A DNA stretch of 64,000 bases. Source: Chloroflexota bacterium. Lineage in GTDB: Bacteria; Chloroflexota; UBA6077; FW602-bin22; CADDYW01. Position 1 is the first letter of the stretch, and each line of letters begins with the position of its first letter. The translations under genes were made by a program, and so were the position numbers. Where the stretch lies: the NCBI GenBank assembly GCA_902810745.1, contig CADDYW010000003.1, forward strand, positions 1 through 64,000. The letters run 5' to 3'. The notes beneath the pieces were generated by a model, which was given only the letters and a program-made list of their open reading frames with translations, made no database searches and was not told where the DNA came from. Below are positions 43,625 to 51,501 of this stretch, in pieces.

Positions 43625-44401
43625 TTACAGTGCAGTGGCGCCGCCGTCGACGGCGATGACCTGGCCGGTGATGTAGGCCGAGGCGGACGACGCGAGAAAG
43701 ACGGCAAGGCCCTTCAGATCCTCGGGGCCACCAAAACGGCGCATCGGAATCGACTCCTTGATCAGGTCACCATGATGCTCGAGGGTCCAGGCCGTCATCT
43801 TGGTGGGAAAGAAGCCCGGGCAGATGCAGTTGACGGTGATCGCGTGCTCCGCCAGCTTCACCGCGAGGTCGCGCGTAAAGTTGACGACCGCGCCCTTGCT
43901 CGTGTTGTACGGAAGTGTCTGCATTACCCGCGGATCGCTCCCGCGGAGCCCGGCGATCGAGGCGATGTTGATGATCCGTCCCCCGCGCCCCTGACGGATC
44001 ATGGCGAGCGCAGCAGCGCGACTGACGTAGAACGTTCCGTTGACATTGGTGCGGACGACCTTATCCCAGGCCTCGAGTGGAATCTCTGCGAGCGGAGCTC
44101 CCCAGGTCGCTCCCGCGTTGTTGACCAGGATGTCGACTTTGCCCAGCTCGTCGATGACGCGGGCAACCGTCGCTTCGACCTCGTCCGGGATGGTAACGTC
44201 ACACTGCACTGGCGTGCAGCGGATACCACGCGAGCGCAGATAGTCCGCGGCCTCGGCGAGCCCCGCCACCTTGCGCGCGGTAATGACGACACTGGCGCCT
44301 GCCTCGCCGAGCCCCTCGGCAATCTGCCGACCCAGCCCGCGGCTTCCGCCGGTAACCAGCGCGACCTGCGCGTCCAACCGAAACTGTTCCAGGATGCTCA
44401 C
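43625..44401 (-). CDS. Short-chain dehydrogenase/reductase
   Basis: This 258-residue classical SDR reads VALVTGGSRGLGRQIAEGL, NNAGATW, active-site Ser in IASIAG, YNTSKGAVVN (Tyr/Lys) and GQVIAVDGG at the C-terminus. It resembles gluconate 5-dehydrogenase and 3-oxoacyl-ACP reductase types. The start is GTG at 44401 with GGAGG nine bases upstream; the upstream frame is not coding. It ends four bases before the etfD start. A decayed second copy of a related N-terminus lies at 54804-54925. Confidence 0.88.
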   Translation of the reverse strand: MSILEQFRLDAQVALVTGGSRGLGRQIAEGLGEAGASVVITARKVAGLAEAADYLRSRGIRCTPVQCDVTIPDEVEATVARVIDELGKVDILVNNAGATWGAPLAEIPLEAWDKVVRTNVNGTFYVSRAAALAMIRQGRGGRIINIASIAGLRGSDPRVMQTLPYNTSKGAVVNFTRDLAVKLAEHAITVNCICPGFFPTKMTAWTLEHHGDLIKESIPMRRFGGPEDLKGLAVFLASSASAYITGQVIAVDGGATAL

Positions 44402-45186
44402 CCCAAGGCACCTCCGACCGTCGGAGTCAGGAGCCAGGAACGACAGCACTGAGCAGAACGGTTGAGCTGCCGGAGAGGCAGCTACCTCCCTCTCCCAAAG
44501 GGAGAAGGGATTGGCAGGCGGTCTGATCAATCATACCGCCCAGTGCTCTAGAAGCGGAATCTCAGCGGGACCGAGCCGATCGAAACGCTCGTCGGCGTCA
44601 GCGCGCCGTCTATCGTCCCGGGTCCGAAGCTCGCTTGATTCCGCCGAGAGTATACGCCCCGGCGCGGAAACAGTCAACACAGCAGGGGATTTCGAGGTTC
44701 GCGTGGATCGACTGGCAAGAGAGCTACCGACCTGACCGCCCCCCTCGGCTATTTCGTGCGCCGTGGCCGCCACCCGCCTGTGAGTGCGGGAGAACGCGAC
44801 GATATCTCGTTCTGGACAGCTCAGTCGGTCGAAGTGCTTCTCCGCCAACCGTCTATCCAACTTCACCCGACCTTCGCATTGGAATTCGCTCGATTCGGGG
44901 TTCCCTCGAATCGCGAGGACAGATATGCTGCGACCTAACGAGCTCCTTCCGGGCACACGGCTCGACGGCTCGCTCGTGGCCCACGTCCCGGTGGCCTCTT
45001 GGCAAGACCAGCATTCGGTCGGCCGGTGGTCAGGTCGGGCAGCCTGCACGGCGATGCGCCCGGGGTGGCGGCACGAGCGTATCTCGGACACGCGTCCGGC
45101 GCGCCCCCGTCGGCGCGGCAGGCGAACGCGTCGACATCCGGCACGGGTCCGTGGTGCGGATCTCGGAAACCAGCGTGAGGTGCTCC
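44402..45186. other. Non-coding stretch upstream of the first HUH gene
   Basis: 785 bases with no convincing gene; the frames are basic and of low quality. Two hairpins are visible near the left end: AGCTGCC/GGCAGCT (44465-44471 with 44477-44483), then a CCCTCTCCC/GGGAGAaGGG imperfect stem-loop. No promoter was found with confidence. Confidence 0.4.
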
Positions 45187-46104
45187 ATGCGGATAAGGTC
45201 AGACCGGCCAGCCAGCAAGGCATTCCCGGACCGCCCCGAGGCACCACCGGAAGAGAGCGAGAATCAATCAGGGTCATCCTCCACCGACGCGAGCGAGTGG
45301 CTCAGCCATCTCGCTACCTGGGATCTGTGCGTGCTGCTGACGTACGATCTTGATCGACCTACCACCCACACCCTCGCCACCAGGGTAGGTCTTGAAGGCC
45401 GATGCCGGGCGAGCGTCGGGGATGACGTGCGTCGCTGGCTTCTCCGCTGTGAGGAGCTCCTCGGATCTCCGATCCGCGCCATCTTCAGGCAGGAGCATCA
45501 CCAACGGGGATGGCCTCACTGGCACGGCGTCGTCGCGGCACCTGGGATTCTGACGCACCAGATCGCCGCGATGGAGGAAGAGTGGTTCGACGAGCACGGC
45601 TATGCCTGGATCGAACGCCCGCTTACGCCGGCCGGTCTTCCATCGCGCGGGGATCCTCGCACTGCGCGCGTCTCCGCATCGCCCTTGACCGTCGCCGAAT
45701 ACTGCACCAAATACCTGTGCGGGTGCCACGGATCGCTCGTCATCCACGGTCTCGACCAGAAGATCCCGGAGATAGTGCGCCGCCTGGCACCCCGGAATCT
45801 GGTGACGATGCACGGCGACGCGGGCAGGGATCTCGTGCCGATGCCGGACGAAGATTCACCGACGCGCGATGGCCGCCATCCCCACCGCGACCCGTGCGCG
45901 GGGTCCCGGAGAATCTCCGAGCCGGTGCGACAAGCCGCGGGCCCGGGGGGCGCTCTGCCCGGCGTTCCCGCTCGCGCATCTCACGCGGAGGAACCTCGCA
46001 TCGCTCTATCCGGAGACAGTGTGATTCATCCGGACCGGAATGACCGCAGAGCTCGATCCGACGGCGAAATCGTGGTGCGTCAGACGGCGGACCTCTCACC
46101 CTGA
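45187..46104 (+). CDS. HUH endonuclease-like protein (rolling-circle Rep type), copy 1
   Basis: This 305-residue protein carries the three motifs of rolling-circle initiators: motif I LLTYDLDRP (residues 50-58), motif II PHWHG (His111-Trp-His113, the metal-binding HUH pair) after RQEHHQRGW, and motif III YCTKYL (Tyr172, Lys175, Tyr176). The pattern matches filamentous-phage G2P/ORF2-like Reps. Such enzymes nick single-stranded or hairpin DNA, forming a 5'-phosphotyrosine. A paralogue lies at 48083-48721. The C-terminal 110 residues are basic, low-complexity and may be weakly functional. ATG at 45187 has GAGGTG upstream; no phage genes adjoin. Activity is inferred only. Confidence 0.6.
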   Translation: MRIRSDRPASKAFPDRPEAPPEESENQSGSSSTDASEWLSHLATWDLCVLLTYDLDRPTTHTLATRVGLEGRCRASVGDDVRRWLLRCEELLGSPIRAIFRQEHHQRGWPHWHGVVAAPGILTHQIAAMEEEWFDEHGYAWIERPLTPAGLPSRGDPRTARVSASPLTVAEYCTKYLCGCHGSLVIHGLDQKIPEIVRRLAPRNLVTMHGDAGRDLVPMPDEDSPTRDGRHPHRDPCAGSRRISEPVRQAAGPGGALPGVPARASHAEEPRIALSGDSVIHPDRNDRRARSDGEIVVRQTADLSP

Positions 46105-46120
46105 GACAACCAGCTCCACT

Positions 46121-46155
46121 CGTGACTGCAGCATTCCAGCCACACTGCAGTCACG
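46121..46155. repeat. Perfect 11-bp hairpin A downstream of HUH copy 1
   Basis: CGTGACTGCAG (46121-46131) is the reverse complement of 46145-46155 around a 13-base loop. It starts 16 bases after the HUH stop. Confidence 0.65.
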
Positions 46156-46172
46156 GCACTTGTCCCGCTCAA

Positions 46173-46209
46173 CCGGTGGCCACGACGCCGATTGTCTCGT
46201 GGCCACCGG
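46173..46209. repeat. Perfect 13-bp hairpin B downstream of HUH copy 1
   Basis: CCGGTGGCCACGA (46173-46185) is the reverse complement of 46197-46209 around an 11-base loop. It is spaced 17 bases from hairpin A. Both lie between the HUH stop and the convergent kinase stop (46268). Confidence 0.65.
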
Positions 46210-46267
46210 CCCTCCCGAGGGGCAGGACGATGGCTAAGCTCGAGAAGTGCGCGTGCGTGACCCGAAG

Positions 46268-47737
46268 CTACGGTTCTCGGTCCACGGCTGGACGAGTCCT
46301 GCGCCACCGAGAGTTTTCACCTCGTACGTCCGGATCTGCCCACAACGCGGCGATTGCATCCCGTATCTCGTCACCGCCCTGGCAGACTGGCAGGCTGAAG
46401 GAGAAGGTGCTGCCAAGCCCTGGTCCTGCGCTCTCCGCCCAGATTCTTCCTCCGAGTGCTTCGATGATCGCACGGCAGAGCGCGAGGCCGAGCCCGGTTC
46501 CACGAATCCCGCGGCGATCGTCCGAGGTCACACGGTAGAAGCTTTCAAATAGACGCGGGAGGGCCTCGGGCGGTAACCCCAATCCGTCGTCGGTCACCGA
46601 GATGATGACCTCGCGCCCAGAGGAGCGGGCTGTCAGGCGAATGTGACCGCCACGTGGTGAATAGGTCACCGCGTTAGTCAGCAGATTTCTCAGCACCTGG
46701 GTCAGACGCTCCGCATCTGCCAGGACCGACGGTAGATCGGTCGGGATAGACAGGGAAAACTGATGCGTCGGTGTGGCAGCCTGGAACTGCTCGACAATCG
46801 TGCTGCAGAGTGGACCAAGTGGAATCGGCGCAAGACGGAGAGCTCCCTTCCCGTGTCGCAGCCGATGGATCTCGAGGAAATTCGCGACAAGCGTCGTCAG
46901 GCGGCTGGTCTCCACGAAGATCATCTCGGCGCACTCGTGTAGGACCTTGGGATCGAGATCGCGCGCCAGCATCATTTCCGCGTAACCAAGGGCCACCCCG
47001 AGGGGCCCGCGAATCTCGTGGACAGCAAGCTCGACAAAGTCCGAGTTCGCGCGTTCACGCTCTCGCAGTCGCGTGACGTCGTGGATCATCATCAATACGC
47101 CCAGAAAGCCCTCTCGAGCCGCACGCACCGGTACGACAGCGACGTGCCAGGTACGTCCGTCCTCGCTCTCCTCGGATTCAATCGGGCGCCCCTCCAGCTG
47201 CTCGAGCTGCTGAAGGGCCTGAATCACCGCCGCATTCGAGAACGGAAAGGCATCGGGGCGGAGTCGGTGCCCCATGACTTCTCGCGCTGGCACCTGGAGT
47301 AATCGGCGCGCGGCGCGATTCATCAGTCGAACGCGCCCGGACTGATCCAGCAGCACGCAGCCTTCCGGGATACTGTCAAGAACAGCACGCTGTTCGTCCT
47401 CCTGAGCAGCAATTCGTTCCTGCTCGCGACGAGCTTGCTCGCGTCGTCGACGCTCGAGAAGGACGAGCTCGTGGTAGGCCTGGCTGTAGCCCGCCGCCGC
47501 TGCCCGCAGAAAGTTGCCAGACTTTATAACGGCCTCACGCACGTGCCGCTGCGGCAGGTCGGCAAGAACAGCCTCCATCTTCGCAAGATGCATCGCGACG
47601 AGCTCTTCCAGCCCGATGCCCAGCTCAGCCAAACGCGAGCCAATCGCCCCGGCCTGGCTCAGATCGGATTCATCGGTTGCATGAGTGTAGGCCGCGAGGA
47701 CGCTGGCGAGCCTCTGCCGCAGTCGCGACCCCGGCAT
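46268..47737 (-). CDS. Sensor histidine kinase with RsbU_N-like and PAS domains
   Basis: This 489-residue cytosolic kinase lacks membrane helices. Residues 1-85 resemble the N-terminal domain of RsbU-type phosphatases (VLAAYTHATDESDLSQAGAI, LGIGLEELVAMHLAKM). A helical linker and a PAS domain follow (LDSIPEGCVLLDQSGRVRLMN). HisKA follows (VELAVHEIRGPLGVALGYAEM, His240) and then HATPase with NLLTNAVTYSP, DDGLGLPP and GTGLGLALCRAI. A role in stress or partner-switch signalling is suggested by the N-domain. The ATG has AAGGAGG eleven bases upstream. No response regulator is directly next to it. Confidence 0.88.
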   Translation of the reverse strand: MPGSRLRQRLASVLAAYTHATDESDLSQAGAIGSRLAELGIGLEELVAMHLAKMEAVLADLPQRHVREAVIKSGNFLRAAAAGYSQAYHELVLLERRRREQARREQERIAAQEDEQRAVLDSIPEGCVLLDQSGRVRLMNRAARRLLQVPAREVMGHRLRPDAFPFSNAAVIQALQQLEQLEGRPIESEESEDGRTWHVAVVPVRAAREGFLGVLMMIHDVTRLRERERANSDFVELAVHEIRGPLGVALGYAEMMLARDLDPKVLHECAEMIFVETSRLTTLVANFLEIHRLRHGKGALRLAPIPLGPLCSTIVEQFQAATPTHQFSLSIPTDLPSVLADAERLTQVLRNLLTNAVTYSPRGGHIRLTARSSGREVIISVTDDGLGLPPEALPRLFESFYRVTSDDRRGIRGTGLGLALCRAIIEALGGRIWAESAGPGLGSTFSFSLPVCQGGDEIRDAIAALWADPDVRGENSRWRRTRPAVDREP

Positions 47738-48082
47738 GGGATTTTCGTCCTCCTTGGTGTCGAGGGCACCGGTACCAATCCGCGGTCTCGATCAAGAACC
47801 TGGTAAAGCGACGCTACCAACGAGGAGCCGCGAGACATCCACCGGATCAGCGCCGCGACCGAGAGGCCGGGTAAGCCGCTGTCGGACCACCGCGAGCTTC
47901 AAGAGCCAGACGCGCGCCGTGGTCGCGGGGCTGCTGATCGGTCAGTGCGCAGTGGCGCCGTCATCGCCCACGAGAATCAGGTGACCTTGAACCGAATGTG
48001 ATCGCGCGTCGAGCGAACCGATCTGCTGTGCTCTCCGGGCACTCGGCGGCCAGAGGACTCCTCCCGGCAACGTCCCGTTGGT
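47738..48082. other. Intergenic region, nothing recognised
   Basis: 345 bases between the kinase start and the stop of HUH copy 2. No coding frame, hairpin or repeat was recognised. Confidence 0.4.
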
Positions 48083-48721
48083 TCACAGCGATTCGTCGAC
48101 CCAGATCAAGTCCTCAAGCACAGCACGAAATGATCGCACTGCCGCGTCGCTGAAGCCATGCAGGACGAGCGTCCCTTCCGGCTTCCAGAGGTATTTCGCA
48201 CAGAACTCCTCGGCGCTCAACGGGGACGTGAGGACTCCTTCTCCTACCATCTCGCTACGCTGGCTGACGGGAGGGGCACAGCTTCGCGGCCGCTCGAGCC
48301 GCGCGTAGCCGTGATATGCCATCCACTCTTCTTCGAATGTCACGACGTCGTTGCGCTGGATGGGACCTGCAGCCAGGAGGCCGTGCCAGTGCGGCCCCCC
48401 CACGCGGTGCTGCTCCGGAGCAAAAATCGCCTGGACTCGACGCCCGAGCACCTGTTCGCAGCGCACGAGCCATAGATGGATGTGTGTATCGGAAATGACC
48501 AGATTCGGATACGCGAGCCTGAACGGTAGCCTGGAGGTGCTCCTCCCGTGGCGGTCTGCGTCGTAGGCGAGAGCACCGCACAGATTCCACTCGGCGAGGC
48601 AGCTCACCTGCCTGACCATCACACCGCGTGCCTTCTCCTCTCGCGCTCGCTCCATCGCGACCATATCGGCCCAGGTCCGCGGGCATGAACTGGTCAACGC
48701 CGTCCTCTGGACAACCATCAC
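48083..48721 (-). CDS. HUH endonuclease-like protein (rolling-circle Rep type), copy 2
   Basis: This 212-residue paralogue of the 45187 protein keeps the same layout with motif II at exactly the same residue numbers: ALAYDADRH (motif I), PHWHG (His111, His113) and FCAKYL (Lys176, Tyr177). Shared blocks are WLxRCExxLG, AIFxxExHxxGxPHWHG, EEEWxxxHGYAxxERP and KYL...GxLVxHG. The first motif-III residue is Phe, so only Tyr177 can act as nucleophile. It lacks the basic C-terminal extension of copy 1. GTG at 48721 (or ATG at 48718) follows GGGGG. It lies divergent from nothing recognisable and shows no transposase ends. Confidence 0.62.
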   Translation of the reverse strand: MMVVQRTALTSSCPRTWADMVAMERAREEKARGVMVRQVSCLAEWNLCGALAYDADRHGRSTSRLPFRLAYPNLVISDTHIHLWLVRCEQVLGRRVQAIFAPEQHRVGGPHWHGLLAAGPIQRNDVVTFEEEWMAYHGYARLERPRSCAPPVSQRSEMVGEGVLTSPLSAEEFCAKYLWKPEGTLVLHGFSDAAVRSFRAVLEDLIWVDESL

Positions 48722-49132
48722 ACCCCCTTCGCTCCGCAGGGTCTTGTACGTGCGCTACGTCGCGCCGGGCGCCGGTGCAAGCTTCGTCTCCTCCTCGACA
48801 CCGAGACCCCCGAGAAACGTCACCCCTCGGAGGCGGCGACGCACCGCTTTCGGCTCGATGCACCACACCTCCGAGGAGCACGTCCCGGTGAACGGTCTCG
48901 GGGGATTATCGATCGATCTCGCAGCCGATCGCGCAGGCTCCCCCCTCGTGCTCTACGCGAAGCGGCTGCTCCGAGAGCGCCGATCGTCCGACACCGTTCC
49001 GGTACTTTCTAGCGTACCCCTCTGCCGCGACGTTCAGTACGCCCGGAGGGCTGATTTCACCTGCGATAGCCAACCAAACCATCCTCACCCATCCGGCCCA
49101 GTAGCTGATCGGTCACATCGCGGTACGGGGGC
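48722..49132. other. Intergenic region, nothing recognised
   Basis: 411 bases between the start of HUH copy 2 and the stop of the LuxR regulator. Only low-quality frames were seen. Confidence 0.4.
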
Positions 49133-49942
49133 TCAGCGGTCCGGGTCGGGCGGACCCGGACGATCGGAGAGATCTCCGGTCCACGTCGTCCCATATCCCC
49201 GCCGTGCCAGGTACGCCGCGGCCTCTCCCCGCCGCGCCAGGTGTAGCTTTTGCAGGATGTTGCTCACGTAGGTCTTCACCGTATGCTCGCTCAAACATAG
49301 CGCCTGCCCAATCTCCCGATTCGTCTTCCCCTCCACCATCAGCGGCAGCACTTTCCTCTCCTGCTCCGACAGGCCAGCCAGCGGATCGTCCACCGGTCGT
49401 CTTCCCATCCGCTTCAGCCAGCTCAGAACCGTCGCCGTCACCGACGGATCGAGAAGCGAGCCTCCCCTCGCGACCACCTGCACCGCCTCGACCAGCCGCT
49501 CCAGATCCGCCTGCTTCAGAAGATAGCCTGCTGCACCCGCCGTGATCGAGGCCACCACCGCCTCCTCGTCGGCAAACGAGGTCAGCATGATCACCCGCGT
49601 CTCGGGACGTACCGAGCGAATCTCGCGACACGCCTCCACTCCGCTCCCATCCGGTAGCCGCACGTCCATCAGCACCACGTCCGGCTGGGTCTGCTCCGCC
49701 ATGGCAATCGCCTCGCTCACCGTCCCCGCTTCGCCGACGATCTCACAGCCGGGTACAGTCCGGAATAACGTCTTTAGCCCCAGCCGGACCACTTCGTGGT
49801 CGTCGACTACCAGAATCTTGATCCGATCGCAGTTTGTGTCCTCATCCACGACCCTCCGATGTGATGCGGGCGCGCCGCGATCGGAAGCACCACAGGCGTG
49901 CGTGCCGGATAGCGCACTCGTCACCCGTCGTTTGATATGCAC
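49133..49942 (-). CDS. NarL/LuxR-family response regulator
   Basis: This 269-residue regulator has a receiver with IKILVVDDHEVVRLGLK, Asp93 in VLMDVRLPDGSG and LLKQADL (Lys), and a LuxR-type HTH (LSEQERKVLPLMVEGKTNRE, then QALCLSEHTVKTYVSNILQK). It matches DevR/NarL-type regulators paired with HisKA_3 kinases. The best start is GTG at 49942 with AGGAGGG upstream, leaving a 40-residue N-terminal extension; an internal GTG (V34) near the receiver is a shorter alternative. The large HisKA_3 kinase at 51502-54456 on the same strand is the likely partner, with the Pro/Ala-rich gene between. Confidence 0.85.
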   Translation of the reverse strand: MHIKRRVTSALSGTHACGASDRGAPASHRRVVDEDTNCDRIKILVVDDHEVVRLGLKTLFRTVPGCEIVGEAGTVSEAIAMAEQTQPDVVLMDVRLPDGSGVEACREIRSVRPETRVIMLTSFADEEAVVASITAGAAGYLLKQADLERLVEAVQVVARGGSLLDPSVTATVLSWLKRMGRRPVDDPLAGLSEQERKVLPLMVEGKTNREIGQALCLSEHTVKTYVSNILQKLHLARRGEAAAYLARRGYGTTWTGDLSDRPGPPDPDR

Positions 49943-50059
49943 GAACAAACCCTCCTGCGCTTGCGCTCGAGTCCGGAGCGCAACGCTTCCACGGTATGGC
50001 AGCGCCGTTCACGTGAGGAGAAGACCGTGCTTCTGGGAGCACGGCTCTCCCGGCGGGCA

Positions 50060-51340
50060 TCATCCCGGAGGAATCGGAACCGAGAGGGAGAGATCCGCTG
50101 GAGCTCTGAGGGCCTGACGGAAAAGTGTACGCCAGGTTAGAAGCATCCTGTCACAACTGTTCTCCAGACGAGCATCCTGACCATGGGTACCGTTGACAGT
50201 TTCCGATGAGACCGCGGAGTAAGCACCGGACAACTGGTAGAGCAATGCCATCGGGGCGGGCACACCCCCCGCGCTGGATGGCAGTCGCGTCCATCCCCCG
50301 GGGCCGAGCCCGGCACTCCCGACGACACCAGGATCGAGCCACGATCTTCCGACGCCGATCCAAGGACCATCGACGCAGACCAGCCGTGCGAAATCAGGGC
50401 GAAGCGACGGCGCACGATCTGCCGCATCGAGGGTACGATCGATACTGCCTCGCGGAGTAACGACGGCTAGCAGATCTAGGTCTTCGAGGGCGTCGGGAGG
50501 CCCGAAGGCGTCCGTAGTCGGGGCAGCACGTGGCGGATCCGTGTCCGGAGGAGGGGAACGACCTCCAGGGTCGAGTCGTGGCTCAGATCCTCCACCACTG
50601 TCCGCAGGCACCGACACGGGGGACGTGCTCGGCAACGGTGGATTCCCCGAGTCCCCGCTGGCGATTGGCGATGAAGACGGCGACGCCGACGGAGACGCAG
50701 CGGGCGGCGGCGTGGGCGAGGCATCGGGAGCCAGTACCGCAGGCGCGGAATTGACAATGCGAGAGACCGGTGTCAGCAGCTCCGAGACGGTACTATGCAG
50801 GGGAGTCGGAAGAAGACCGGTCGTGTTCGCGATTGGCGTGAGAATCGGATCCACCACCGTCTGCGCGGTCGTCAGAAGCGGGCCAGCCGTCCGTGCGACA
50901 GTCGAGCCTACCGGCTTGGAAACCTCGACGACGCTCGAGGTGGCTGGTCTCGTCGCCGCGCTGGCCGCCGACGTTGCTGCAGACACGGTGGTCGTGATCG
51001 CACCGCTGACCGGAGTACCGGAAGTCGTCGGAACGTCGGGCTTTGGCGAGGGAAGCGCTGTCGCGGCGACGCCTGGAACCGCCGTACTGGCCGTACTGAT
51101 GGGCGCCCTCGAGGGGCCAGCCATCATACTGCCCGGCCGAGCCGGCGACGGCCGGGCAGCCTTCAAAGCAGCTACCTCAGGAACGGTCGGCACCAGAGCC
51201 GAAGGAGAAGGCAGAACCGCGGGGGCGGCGGGATCCGAGCCGGCTGCCAGCGCACGACCGCTCGATGCCACCAGCGCTACTGCGACGATGAACGCGGCCA
51301 AGCCCACCCGCTGATACCACCGAACCGGTACGTTCATCAC
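50060..51340 (-). CDS. Secreted Ala/Pro/Ser-rich protein, unknown
   Basis: This 426-residue protein has a clear signal peptide (VGLAAFIVAVALVASSGRALA, cut near AAG). Most of residues 35-290 is low-complexity Ala, Pro, Ser, Thr and Val (for example PSPSASPSSSPIASGDS). It resembles unstructured wall-spanning or adhesin-like segments. The last 60 residues are more ordered (PMALLYQLSGAYSAVSS). The product is encoded between a LuxR regulator and a HisKA_3 kinase on the same strand, so it may be a sensed or controlled surface protein. The start is the ATG at 51337, or the GTG directly upstream. No domain is recognised. Confidence 0.5.
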   Translation of the reverse strand: MMNVPVRWYQRVGLAAFIVAVALVASSGRALAAGSDPAAPAVLPSPSALVPTVPEVAALKAARPSPARPGSMMAGPSRAPISTASTAVPGVAATALPSPKPDVPTTSGTPVSGAITTTVSAATSAASAATRPATSSVVEVSKPVGSTVARTAGPLLTTAQTVVDPILTPIANTTGLLPTPLHSTVSELLTPVSRIVNSAPAVLAPDASPTPPPAASPSASPSSSPIASGDSGNPPLPSTSPVSVPADSGGGSEPRLDPGGRSPPPDTDPPRAAPTTDAFGPPDALEDLDLLAVVTPRGSIDRTLDAADRAPSLRPDFARLVCVDGPWIGVGRSWLDPGVVGSAGLGPGGWTRLPSSAGGVPAPMALLYQLSGAYSAVSSETVNGTHGQDARLENSCDRMLLTWRTLFRQALRAPADLSLSVPIPPG

Positions 51341-51501
51341 AACCAGGCCTTCCGAGCGACGTCGTCGTGCGTGCCTCCCCTGACCTGACTATACGGAGAG
51401 GAGTACGACCGCCACTTGGCTAGTACGCGCTGACCGATTATCTGAATCCGGCGCCTGCTTTCCGGCATACCACGGGGCTAGGATGCCGTCAATCACCCAT
51501 T

